A stretch of DNA of 64,000 bases from Bolinopsis microptera (taxonomy: Eukaryota; Ctenophora; Tentaculata; Lobata; Bolinopsidae). The stretch covers positions 21,123,765 through 21,187,764 of the forward strand of contig NC_087074.1 of assembly GCF_026151205.1 (NCBI RefSeq), in the 5' to 3' direction. The position numbers and the translations under genes are program-made. Shown piece after piece: positions 31,216 through 42,144 of this stretch. A model generated the notes under the pieces. It worked only from the letters and a program-made list of their open reading frames with translations. It did not search any database and had not been told where the DNA came from. The first letter of the stretch is position 1, and every line of letters starts with the position of its first letter.

Positions 31216-34086
31216 CCTCTTGTATTATTTTCTGAAGAGAGCGACAAACAGTATTTAATGATTCCAAAAATGCATATGACACTGGAAACTACTGAAAAAT
31301 AAATTTTCCAAGATTGATCCCTGATCATACTGTCTGCAGACGTTTGGTGTTCTCATGCAATATCGGTAAATAAAGTCAAATCCCGCAAGCTCTTTGACTT
31401 TAGTCTTGTTTTCATTTTTTCCGGCCGAAAAACTGAATACTGTGATCAAAAGCTCGGACAATTGCAATTATCCATCATAACTTTAACTCCTGTCGTGGTG
31501 TCGCTTTTAGTTTTATCATCTTCAAGGGTGCTGGGTGATCTGACTAAATTTGTTAGCGGCATAATATGTATTGTTTTTATCCTTAGTACTTTGCAACGAT
31601 TTTGATGCCACAACAAAGCAGACACCAACAAAGAAGACATCCCATAATTGTGTATTCAAAATTTACTGACAATATAATAAGTTACCTCAGGCTCGATTCG
31701 TAGACTGGGCTGGTTAGATCATTCCCCACGTGATGCCCATATAAGGAGTATCGATTATGGCGAGAATAAATATTCGGCACCACTTTCAGACATTGCACCA
31801 TTTATTCAATAGTTGTCTACCGTGCTACGCTGACAAAGTTAAGTATGTAATTAGAACTGCACTGTTAAAGTGCTCTTGAAGTTCACCACCCGCGAAGTTA
31901 TACCTCATAGTCAATATAACACATAACAGTAGTATTATCATTACGATAACTAACCGTATATCCGTCATAAAAATAATAATTCAAACCACCCGGCTGGGGC
32001 TTGAACACTCCATTTCGCGCCCTCCGTATGCCATAGAGTTGTATGAACCCTTCATTTATTTCGCTACCAGTTAAAGTTGTATGCGGACACACAGATACAT
32101 ACAGTGACTTTACGGTACATTATAACATGTATACGAGTATAAGGAGTAAGATTACTTAGATTAGAGAACAAAATGAAACCAAATTCTAAAACATTTTGTT
32201 TGAAGAAATCAAAGAACATAGCATTGCCATTAGCAGTAGCACTAGCAATGAAATACAACATGGTTTTGAATGAAAGAAAAGGATTGTGGGTCTGTAATTT
32301 TCTTTTGTTGGTTATTTTGTTTCACGTAAGATGACACATTATATGGTTGCCCAGCTAAATTTGTTTAGTATGTTTAGTATGTTTAGTATGTACTATGTTT
32401 AGTATGTTTTGATTTAGAAACTGGTATTATTATAGCAATACACTTTATAGGGTGCTAGCTAATGTGACGTGTATTATGCTAATAAGGACAACTTCAGTAG
32501 CATAAGCTACATATAAAGTCTAAAAGTAGTTACCCTAGACAGGTCCTTACATGATGTTAGATTTTGTGACGTCGTAGTTACGCCACTATCCTGTATTTTG
32601 CGAGCTTCAAATTAGATTATATAGATTTAGAGTCATATGACATATACAGTTACAAGTTATACGAGTACGACGCTGAACACTTTGGCTCAGATGGCCGGGG
32701 AAACGGTTCTAGTTCATGAGTGAGAACTGATCAAACACCAGCGTAAAAGCTTTCACGGAAGCACGCTCAAATATAACATTGTAATACCACATTCATATGT
32801 ATCACTCAATGAATTCTTCAAAACAGTCAAAATGAAGGTGTAAGTAAATCCGTTTGTGTCGAGGAGGGAACCACGTGTGACGGCCAGGGACTTGCTGATA
32901 ACAAATAAATCGATAATAATTTCCTTCCAATGCTCAAATTTATAATTTTTGCGGCCAGATAACAAGCGTCTTAGTGGAAGGTTATCTGCACCTTATCTGC
33001 ACTCCTGGATAGTAGTAGTAGTAGTTATCTGCACTCGATATCACATCCCTCAACAAGGTCAGATAATATTAAGTGATCCTCGGGCGCAACTGTCGGTATG
33101 AGAATCTAGAACATGAATGATGAATTAGAATCACGTCAAGGATTAGTGATTGTTAATGTAAATAAACTGGATCCCAAGGGGCGCAACTGTTGCTAGTCCA
33201 CTGGCCAGTGGCCATCGTTGCTAGAGCAGTTTTATTTATAATAAGAAGCAAATTATAGAATTCACCGTGCTACGCTGACAGCTGGGTGAATTAAAACTGT
33301 TACTGCTGCAAAAGATCATAACAACATAGCCAATGCAGATATGTTAGCTGATCACTAGGGAGTGAATCACGATACTTACAGTCTGTATTGGTCAGCTGTC
33401 CGGTTACTGGTTGGTCTGTTTTGGTCTGTAGTAGATGCGATTAGGTATTTGATATATATAAAAGTGAATACATGTTTTGTTAAAAGACATCAAAGTACAT
33501 AGCAGTAGCAATAGAAAATAACATAATTTTAAAATATTTCTTAATTTGCCAGCAAAAATAATAATAAATATAGTCATTCTTTGAACGAGTTTCATTCCAT
33601 CAAAATGAACTTTTAAAAACTGTAATGAAGCATGATTGTACCAGGAAACCTTAACTAATGGGGACCATTTTACAATTGGAAGAAGTGTTCACATCTCATC
33701 CTGTATTAATACGTAATCAGCAATGTTTTTTAACCTGGGCATTTGGCCGGGATAACACTATAGGAAACGCGACGATCGGAAATTAAATTTTACTGGACCT
33801 CAAGTTCAAGCCAAACCAAAAACTTGATTTTGTTTTATGGGTCGACGCGAACGTTTCATGTTGATCGAAAAGCATAGTCATAGATGATAGTGAATACTGA
33901 AGAAAAGCAAACCAACAATTAACAACATTTTGAAGATGTTTTCGGAGTTCGGATTTACATCTGGATATATTCGGTTGTTTTCTGTTGAATATAAATCTTA
34001 TGAAGTTCTGTTTCTGAGAGAACGGTGTCTCATTTTCGACATAACTAACGAATGAACTGTTCATGTCACGTGACATGTCCTCCTCA
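31216..34086. other. Intergenic region, no supported gene
   Basis: Holds several short minus-strand ORFs (31446-31640, 31898-32092, 32064-32261) without recognisable domains. The 16-bp word ACCGTGCTACGCTGAC occurs at about 31819 and again near 33263. A TTTAGTATG microrepeat lies at 32367-32410 and TAGTAG at 33011. No ETS DNA-binding exon is visible here on the minus strand, which matters for the PNT gene. Confidence 0.4.
31727..31748 (+). promoter_or_regulatory. E-box plus CArG/TATA composite, copy 1
   Basis: CACGTG E-box followed four bases later by CCATATAAGG, which fits the SRF CArG consensus CC(A/T)6GG and contains TATAAG. The whole 22 bp recurs exactly at 50022-50043. No transcript start is known. 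Confidence 0.4.
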
Positions 34087-34200
34087 CTACCCGGACGGCG
34101 GGTGCTCCTCATGATGTCTCTGTCGTTCCTCTCGTCTCCGGTGCCTGAGCTCGTTTGCCTGCTTCTGTACTGCTGCGTGCTTCTTCCTGTTCTTTATCTC
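34087..34200 (-). CDS. PNT gene exon 4: last PNT helix and basic tail
   Basis: Acceptor TTGTCTCAG|GAG. Encodes EIKNRKKHAAVQKQANELRH, then RRREERQRHHEEHPPSG and stop. The first residues complete the final PNT helix (compare VLYELLQHILKQ in ETV6). Confidence 0.7.
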   Translation of the reverse strand, partial: EIKNRKKHAAVQKQANELRHRRREERQRHHEEHPPSG

Positions 34201-37162
34201 CTGAGACAACATTGAACATTACTTATGACATTAGTATGATAATATTAATAATACTTGTAAAATCCGGATTGGAGTATTGTTTATGAGTCGCATTGTTGTA
34301 ATGTATTTTGTGTAAAATTATCTTTATCCCGGTTACTGCGACAAGTAAAATGCTCTTATTAGGGAAAGGAGTTTACTCGACGTTTCAATGTAACTACATC
34401 GTATTCATGATCTCAAATTATTTGTCATATAGTAGTGTTGAAAGTATTAAAATTATAATTTGAGATCATGAATACGATGTAGTTACATTGAAACGTCGAG
34501 TAAACTCCTTTCCCTAATAAGAGCATTTTTACTTGTCGCAGTAACCGGGATAAAGATAATTTTACACAGAATACATAATAATACTTCTGACTATTTTCAA
34601 TCTAAATTTGATAGAGTCAATTCGTGGATACGATCGTAAATGTAATCATGACCATACAATTACACTGATGTGGCATTATTTCTAAACACGCTAAGATTTA
34701 TAATATCTGGGTTTTATATCAATATAATACCGTGTATAGTTACCACCTAGTTACCACCTAGTTACCGTGTATAAGATTAGGGCCCCTCTTCCCTGAGGCA
34801 CTCTGTACTCGAACATTGCCTTGGTCATCACGCAGATAGCCTTGCCGTTGAACCCAAACATATGCGGATCTATGTTGGGTATCTCGTACTTCCTGGAGCA
34901 CCATCGTAGCCAAAGCATCACCTCTGCTACGCTCCATGTGTACGGATCTGTTATGTGTTGCTATTAGTATTTATATTTGTTGGTTTACATATGGATACTT
35001 TACTAGTTTTACAACGTTTAATAGATGTGGATTCTGGTGGGAAGGTGAGGCATAGTAACAGTGATTCAGAGGTTTGATTTATTAAAAGTGGAAGCTGATT
35101 GGTTCAAATGCCTCAATTCCCCACCAGAAATAGAATCCACATACATAATTCCTAGAATTTCACGGTATGTGACTTATTACATAGCTGCCCCGCCCGACTG
35201 AAATTTTAATTTGTAAAATACCCCATGTATGCATGGGCACGTATGCCTGATGCCTTAAATGTCGTAATTACAAATTTGTGACGCATATATGGCACTGGCA
35301 GTGGCAGGCAATCGAGTTATTGTTTCCCCGTAAAAACATTCCTGCCTTTTACAGGTTGGAAGGCAACTATCAACCTACTCCCCTAAAATAGAAAAAACTC
35401 GAGATAATACTAAGAATAAAACATGACGTACGATAACTTTTATTAGTTGCTCTTATTTAGCTGGAGGTTGAAAGCTAATTATACTTCTACGCCCGGTGAC
35501 GTTAATAACTTTACAGATAACCATCACTGATGTGCAGGAGGTAACGCTGTCTGCGACTGTCACCCAATACAGATATTCAATATCATTATAAATACCACAT
35601 ATTTATATCCTACGACATGATATTTTATTTTTCAACATCTTAAACTTAAAGACCTTCGACCCCAAATTTAGGCAAATCATTTTGTGATTACAAGTTAAAT
35701 AATTAGTTTAAAAGCTACAATTTAATTATTGTGCAAAATGCATCCAAGTGGGATGGGATTGAAATATAGTAAAAATAAACCTATGGGGAGAATTGGGGGA
35801 GTATCAGGAGCGTTGTAGAATATACGAGCTTAGTTACCACCTAGTTACCACCTAGTTACCACCTAGTTACCACCTAGTTACCACCTAGTTACCACCTAGT
35901 TACCACCTAGTTACCACCTAGTTACCACCTAGTTACCACCTAGTTACCTATGGGGAGAATTGGGGGAGTATCAGGAGCGTTGTAGAATATCCGAGCTTAG
36001 TTACCACCTAGTTACCACCTAGTTACCACCTAGTTACCACCTAGTTACCACCTAGTTACCTATGGGGAGAATTGGGGGAGTATCAGGAGCGTTGTAGAAT
36101 ATCCGAGCTGCTTCTGTGTTCGGTCTCTCAAGGGGCGAAAAGGGGATCTCACCGGACAGCAAAACTGTAACATATGGATCATAAAATATAGGGAAATAAA
36201 TTCCGCGTAACATCAGAACATGATTGATTACTTGGAAATGACAGATTGCAAAACTCGACTGTAACTCAGCACGACTTTTACAGTAATCTTTATCGAAACT
36301 ATTTAAAACCAACATCCGATCGCGAAAATTGCTGGATATAACATTCGTTAACTTCAAAGAAAGACAAAGAATCAAGTAATAATCCTTACGATCAGCCATG
36401 GTGATGTTCCTTCTCCCTTGGTCGCCTGAACTACCAGAGGGCTGCTCCTCCTCCTCGACGTTGCAAGACACGGAATTGAACTCTTGTCCTAGGAAGCAGC
36501 CCTGCGGTCCTCCGTGTTCCTCTTTCTGTATGTGCGGCTTCTTGCGGAGAGGGGACCGGGTCAGGTCTCGGACTGGGTTTTCAGCCACAAAACAAGGGTT
36601 GTTTGGTCCAGGGTTCACCATTTGGCAACTGCTTCTTGGTACTTCCACCACCTGTTATAACTTATTGATAAATCACATCGCTCTCATTTTGGACAGATAT
36701 TATTTCAGCTATACAATTTTCTTTATTTATTATTATTCGAGATGGAAAAAAGAATTTAAATCAAAATACGCCCTAACAAACATGCTAACAAACATGCTAA
36801 CAAACATGCTAACAAACATGCTTATAAACATGCTAACAAACATGCTAACAAACATGTTAATAAACATGCTAACAAACATGCTAACAAACATGCTAACAAA
36901 CATGCTAACAAACATGCTAACAAACATGCTAACAAACATGCTAACAAACATGCTAACAAACATGCTAACAAACATGCTAACAAACATGCTAACAAACATG
37001 CTAACAAACATGCTAACAAACATGTTCTGTAAAGTAAGGGTTGTAGTTCATTAATACTTCATGAGGGAACTGGTCAGCTCCTCCTAAGATCTGTCTCCGT
37101 TCCATTGGTGAAATTTGCGGGTCCTCCTCATGCGGCAGTGTGTTGTAGTTTCCGTAGGACAT
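34087..37162 (-). CDS. PNT (Pointed/SAM) domain-only protein without ETS domain, 4 exons
   Basis: Exons in coding order: 37162-37022, 36651-36390, 34947-34766 and 34200-34087. Phases 0, 1, 0 fit and total 233 codons (232 aa plus stop). Residues 1-134 are low-complexity, Pro/Glu/Ser-rich. The PNT domain (about 136-212) reads HPYTWSVAEVMLWLRWCSRK, then IDPHMFGFNGKAICVMTKAMF, then EYRVPQGRGALILYTEIKNR. It carries the W, WL, NGK-LC-LTK and ILY hallmarks of ETS-family PNT domains such as ETV6/Yan. The protein stops 20 residues later after a very basic, Arg/His-rich tail ending HPPSG. PNT domains mediate homo- and hetero-oligomerisation of ETS repressors and kinase docking. A PNT-only product could act as Drosophila Mae/Edl does, by capping or antagonising ETS proteins; this is inference. 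All three introns hold minisatellites. Alternative splicing to a distant ETS exon cannot be excluded. Confidence 0.75.
34301..34576. repeat. Long perfect-looking hairpin (about 120-bp arms, 32-bp loop)
   Basis: The left arm 34301-34421 (ATGTATTTTGTGTAAAATTA ...) pairs with the right arm 34454-34576 with only a few mismatches. It sits in intron 3 of the PNT gene. No ORF. Either a foldback MITE or a source of double-stranded RNA from the intron. Confidence 0.9.
34737..34765. repeat. 11-bp CTAGTTACCAC repeat abutting the exon 3 splice donor
   Basis: About 2.5 copies start exactly at the donor of PNT exon 3. On the minus strand the intron begins GTAACTAGGTG GTAACTAGGTG. The same unit forms larger arrays at 35830-36060. 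Confidence 0.85.
34766..34947 (-). CDS. PNT gene exon 3: core of the PNT domain
   Basis: 60 codons plus 2 nt, acceptor CATAACAG|AT, donor ACG|GTAACT. Encodes PYTWSVAEVMLWL to GALILYT. This exon is the basis of the family call. Confidence 0.85.
35025..35142. repeat. Short inverted-repeat (foldback MITE-like) element
   Basis: ATGTGGATTCTGGTGGG and GGTGAGGCAT at the left are mirrored by ATGCCTCAATTCCCC and CCACCAGAAATAGAATCCAC at the right. A similar solo arm is near 3948. It lies in intron 2 of the PNT gene. Confidence 0.8.
35783..36110. repeat. Compound repeat: three ~50-bp boxes alternating with 11-bp arrays
   Basis: A box beginning TATGGGGAGAATTGGGGGAG occurs at about 35782, 35947 and 36060. 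Between the boxes are 10 and 5 copies of ACCTAGTTACC. The 36060 box continues into unique sequence toward exon 2 of the PNT gene. The order box-array-box-array-box shows repeat units nested at two scales. Confidence 0.9.
36390..36651 (-). CDS. PNT gene exon 2: Pro/Glu/Ser-rich linker
   Basis: Acceptor TTATAACAG|GTGGTG, donor GATC|GTAAGG (phase 1). Encodes VVEVPRSSCQMVNPGPNNPC and on to RRNITMAD. The segment has SP/TP-like sites (TRSPLRKK) and an acidic EEEEQPSGSSG run and looks disordered. Confidence 0.65.
36771..37021. repeat. 12-bp minisatellite (CATGCTAACAAA, about 20 copies) abutting a splice donor
   Basis: Runs directly up to the donor of PNT exon 1. On the minus strand the exon ends GAACAT and the intron begins GTTTGTTAGCATGTTTGTTAG. 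Each unit therefore repeats the exon-end CAT|GTTTGT context. It creates long open frames (TNML, FVSM, LLAC) on both strands that are not genes. Confidence 0.9.
37022..37162 (-). CDS. PNT gene exon 1: start codon
   Basis: 47 codons from ATG: MSYGNYNTLPHEEDPQISPM to NYNPYFTEH. The upstream frame is open to 37276 but reads as low-information hydrophobic sequence, so the internal ATG is preferred. The donor CAT|GTTTGT is non-ideal and is the weakest junction of the model. Confidence 0.55.
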
Positions 37163-40100
37163 TATCAGTTTGTGTAGGAGGTGCAGAACGAGAAGGCACA
37201 GAAACCTGAGTGATCGATCTGTCTGAGAAATTGGCCAACTGTTTTTGCAAAGACTTTTAACAATCAAGACAAACAAACTTTGTGAAATTTACAATGAATT
37301 GGAAAGAGCAGTAATATAACAATGCATCATGCGACAGATTTTTCTAGGAAAGCTTATGTTTGTTGATTAAACTCATAAATGGTAATCGTACAAATCTTCC
37401 CAGTTCCCAACAGTCTAAATTTTAAACATGTACTGTCGCTTCAATACTTACAGCCCGATCACTAAGTTTTCTGAACTTTTTAACTCCATTATTAATTATT
37501 ATTGCGACCACGAAGTGCTCGAACCAGTTCTAAGTTTGACGAGAGCTATTAGACAAGATGTTGCAAATTTCCAAAATAGGATTGATTTGAACCTATTCCC
37601 ACATAATTATTGCAAAAATAAGTTATTCTGGATACATGTTTAAATTTTAGTAATGAGCCAAGGAAGCAGCAAAAGTAACAGTATAACTACAATACGTTTA
37701 GAACAACCATGTTCATTTCTTAGTATTTCTAATCATATTGCAGCTACTGCAGTGTGCATCCGAAATGTGAATACCGGGTTTCGTCTAAAAATGTATCCTT
37801 TGAGCTTTACCATCTGCGTAGATCAAAAACAAACAATTAAACTTTTACCACAAAAGCTGTTTCCCGACCCTAACATTTTAATTTTCCCACTGGTCCTGTT
37901 GTCATGATTGTCTCTAAACGTCTCACAAACTAAAATTTTGTCATAAAGCAAACACAAGATATTTTTGCATAGAAAAGTTGTGCGACAACGTATTTATTCC
38001 TCCGGGATTTATTAGCTTTAGGTAGGGCCACTCTTGTGCAACGACTTCAAAAATTGCACCCATTTTGCCGTCATTATTAACTTCAGCTGTAGGAGTGGCC
38101 TGTGAATTAGAGAATCGAGCGATATGAGCTCAAGTGGAGTCGTGACGTCCAAGCCCTACCCTCAATTAAGTCGACAAATTTCAATCCAAATTATTGATTC
38201 TACACAGATTTACAACTCACCGAAAATAACCGATGCTGAACAGTCAAAACAAAGTTGAAAACGAATATTTGAAATGGCTACCTCTGACCTGTGGTCCGTG
38301 GGTTTATTTAAGGCAGTCGATACAGATTTGGCTTTGTTTTTGTTTCCTTTTATGGGAAAGGGTCGCCAATTTGTACCCCTGGCTGAACTCTTGCAATAGA
38401 TGTTCTTTATATGGTCCTGCAATAGGGTTTTACGCAACTTGATCCTTTAAGCTGTACGATTTAACCATCGCTTACTGCCTCCAACGTCACCACACACTAA
38501 CTTATTTATAAGATTTGATTTGCTAATACCCAGCACCCAGTTAGCTGATTACACCGCTTCTGGGGAAGCAAGACTAAATTGGGCACATGAGAGGGGTAAT
38601 TGATACTTAAAAATGGTGCAGAAATGTATAGGGAGATTATATGTGCATAAACTGCAGAATTTTACTGTAGGGCGTGATATCCTTATATAATATGTTGAAG
38701 ACAGCCATTTAAAGACAAGTGCCTGGAATAGGTAATGGTTGCGAGGGAGATGATGAATGCAGACAAAGTTACTGCTATTATTTATGGAATGATAAGGGCA
38801 TTATAATGTTCGGGCCCCTAAAAGTAGGCCAAGCCCTGACTCAGCGACTAAATGGTACCTATAAATATAATTTGCTAATGATGGTACCCAAGAGTGCTCT
38901 GATATAAATGTGGTATTATCAAAACCACTGAGTGGTACAAATATGATTTGATCGGGATAATTTGATAGTCTACTAAAATGTGCCAAACTCCAGATGGCAA
39001 TGAGTAAGGTAATTGAGTGGATCCGTGGTGTCACAAGCAATATTCAATAAGTGGTGTCACAAGCAATAAGTGGTGTCACAAGCAATAAGTCAGCTTTTAC
39101 CACTCCATCAGCCATCTATGATCTATTAATGTTGGGAACTGAATTATAACCGGGTCTGAATCTAGAAGCTGTTGTCCAATTATCGTTGACCTTAATTGCG
39201 ATGACGAACTATGACATGTTAACCCAATCGATCAAGGATTCTAGTAATCTCTTTATTTTTCAGTTGTCACCACAAATGTTAATACAAATATTAATACATT
39301 GGATAACCCTCTTGTTAAACCATCATTTGTATTCATTATATCTAGGAATAGCACTGAAACTTGTGGCCTGTCGTAAACAAAATCATAAATGATTTGTTTT
39401 GTATAAATAGTGCACTAGTGAAAAGAAAAAATCATTTCCATAATCAGTAAACTTTGTCAACAGCACGGTTTTTTCTACAACCCAACTCATGAACTTTATA
39501 CTAAAATAATTAATTTAGGTGATCGTCTAGCATTATCATTCAATGGAAACATTACCAGCCATCTATTTTTATCTTGCTAAAACTTCAATCATGACATCCT
39601 TATTGATAAGTACAAATGCCTTAACAGAGTTCAAGATGACTATTCCGTTCACCATGAGTTATTTCCTTGTTTCATGATTTATATTTCCTAGATAAATTTA
39701 AAATGCCATCCACAGCAATGGTCGAAAATTTATTTCCCACTTATTCTGGAGAAAGTTGGATCGTGAAGCTGTTTCAAATATGTAACTATGGTAACTAGTA
39801 TTGTAACTATGGTAACTAGTAGTGTAACTATGGTAACTAGTAGTGTAACTATGGTAACTAGTAGTGTAACTATGGTAACTAGAAGTGTAACTATGGTAAC
39901 TAGTAGTGTAACTATGGTAACTAGTAGTGTAACTATGGTAACTATGTTTGGATTGCCCGTCAAATTATATGATATATTAAGTGAAGCTGTTTCAAATATG
40001 TAACTATGTTTGGATTGCCCGTCAAATTATATGATATATTAAGACAAAACGGGACTACCTTATTCGGAATTAGGAAACGACCGAAATTTAGGTCTGCCTT

Positions 40101-41639
40101 GAATGCAGATGCATGGGTATAAGTCGTTGCCAATGCTTATACTTCTAGTACCATCAACCATGTTCTTTGATACTGATAGTTGGGACTAGTGGTTCCAACT
40201 ATTAAACGACATGGTTGATGGTACCCAGCTATTAGAATACCACCTCTATAATATCAACCATTCTAATGTGTTTTTAGAATAACTGAATTGGAAATTAAAT
40301 GATTTTATTACTGATATTTATAAAATGGCCGTTATTAATTGCGATTGATCGACGGAGTTAACTGCTAGCCTATTTAAAGCTAAATAACTGGGATGAAGAT
40401 TGCCAGGGTTTCCAAGAATATTCAGCTCATCGTATTTTTGTACAGAATTAAATTCAGTACAAAAGCATAATACCGACTGTTTTTTTCCGATCAATATCTT
40501 TACGGTGAATGCACGGATATGCAGAGCCCTTACTCTTAGGTTTGGAAGCAAGTAATAGAAATCCGACGGCGAGTAAGCATAGTACGGTAGCAGCTTACTA
40601 CTTACAATCCAATTGTAAATATAACTGGTCGATGGTAAACGACGTTTATTTGCAAATAATTCATTGACCAGATATATACAAAATTGTGCTTTCTCTTTCA
40701 ACATGCGTCCACGATTCGAGAAATAGAGAGTAAATGATGATACTCTTAAAAGATAAAATATCATTTTATTATTAAGGTGAAGAGATCAATCAAAGAAGCA
40801 AATATTGACCTTCACGATTCTACTGTTGTACGTGTGTTATAACATGTTCCGGATAAGTGATCATATCAAATATGAAATATGGTAGGAGTGTTTTGAATTT
40901 ATCGTGTTCTATCACAACTTTTTGATATCCTACTGCTTCAAGGGGTGTCATGAACCAATTCCAAAGTTACTACCACACAGTTTGATGTATATAACTATAT
41001 AAGTATAACATAGAGTGACATTTTCATTATAAAGTAGAATAGTATTTCTGAAGCACTGTTGTGCAGCATAAACTTAATACTTTCAAAGCTCAGTAGCGAA
41101 CATGTGAGATATTAATATATTGTAACTAATAACTACATCAGATTATACTTCAAATTGGTTTCAATGGTCCGACGTCTGGTTGGACAGGTAATCATATAGT
41201 ATGCATATGCATTGTGTGCACGAAGATGCATGATAAGAGGAGACTTATTGGCTGATATATTAGTATTTCTCTTAGATTTGTTGTGTAATAGTGTTATACT
41301 AACACATTATCTTTTGGAAGCGGTCTAAGTCCCGCTTCCTAACCATCAAAAGGGCCCTAAAAACTTTTTTGAATCGTTCTGTCCAAAATTGCCCACTCAA
41401 ATGGTTATTCTGGTTCTTTTTTGTGACACCTTGCACATTTGAATCCAATAAAAGCTTGTTTAATAGCTCCAATCAATGAAAAATTCGGATAAGCACAAAT
41501 TTTTACTAAAAAAGGTCACAAAATCGAACAGAGGCAGCATCTACGAAATTTAAAGACTTATATTTGACTATATATCGGCGTGTTGCTATAAACGGTTTAG
41601 CTTACGTCAGAAAGTCTACTTTCAGCTTCTTAACCCTTT
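37163..41639. other. Intergenic, repeats but no supported gene
   Basis: Contains a roughly 21-bp triplet with GTGGTGTCACAAGCAATAA (39036-39089), a 21-bp GTAACTATGGTAACT array (39782-39943) and a 64-bp duplication beside it (39945-40042). ORFs at 37428-37907 and 40318-40764 (148 aa, minus) have no recognisable domain. Confidence 0.4.
39782..40042. repeat. 21-bp minisatellite (GTAACTATGGTAACTAG core, ~8 copies) with flanking 64-bp duplication
   Basis: The core is the same as in the array at 51685-51885, differing mainly by ACTATGG for ACCATGG. The sequence next to it (GTGAAGCTGTTTCAAATATG and TTTGGATTGCCCGTCAAATT) is present twice, at about 39764/39980 and 39945/40009. Confidence 0.9.
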
Positions 41640-42125
41640 AATTTCTTTCTTGGGAGGTTCTCTCTCGCAGCACTCTTTAAATAGTGAGGGGGGGTATTGC
41701 AGGGTTGCAATTTGCTCTGAGACTCTGAGGTCACTTCCTCTCCGCTCCATCATATGTCCCATGTTTTACTGGACACGTGACTGAGTCAAATGTGGCTGTT
41801 ATAACTAAGTTAAAAATAAAATCTGCCAAACCAGTCGATCTCTCGGATGATGTCTCAGTATACTGCCCACCTTTGACGTAGTCATTTAAAATGGTGATTT
41901 CTGATATTGGGTGATATTGTTGACCAATTTCAGTCTGGTTAAATCTCCAGGATGTTTTAGTTAAAGTAACTGTGATTCTTTCTTGAGATTGAGAATACGA
42001 GTACAATTCCAAAACTTAGGCTACTAAAAGTATAAAATCTAAAACTTAGGCTATTAAAAGTAGAAAATCTAAAACTTACGCTATTAAAAGTAGAAAATCT
42101 AAAACTTAGGCTACTAAAAGTATGA
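41640..42125. repeat. Direct repeat A (left copy) with 30-bp tandem tail
   Basis: Begins CTTTCTTGGGAGG and contains GGGGGGTATTGCAG and CACCTTTGACGTAGTCATTTAAA. It ends in four copies of a 30-bp unit with AAAACTTAGGCTA (about 42010-42120). A diverged copy lies at 43645-44110 on the other side of the reverse transcriptase, and a partial one at 47036-47150. A minus-strand ORF inside (41731-42012) is unrecognised. Confidence 0.8.
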
Positions 42126-42144
42126 GTCCAAGGAATTACTTACT

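Noticed and set aside
36398-37054. Plus-strand 218-codon ORF with (TNML)n and the minus-strand FVSM/LLAC ORFs
   Set aside because: Produced by the 12-bp minisatellite and antisense of PNT exon 2; no domain.
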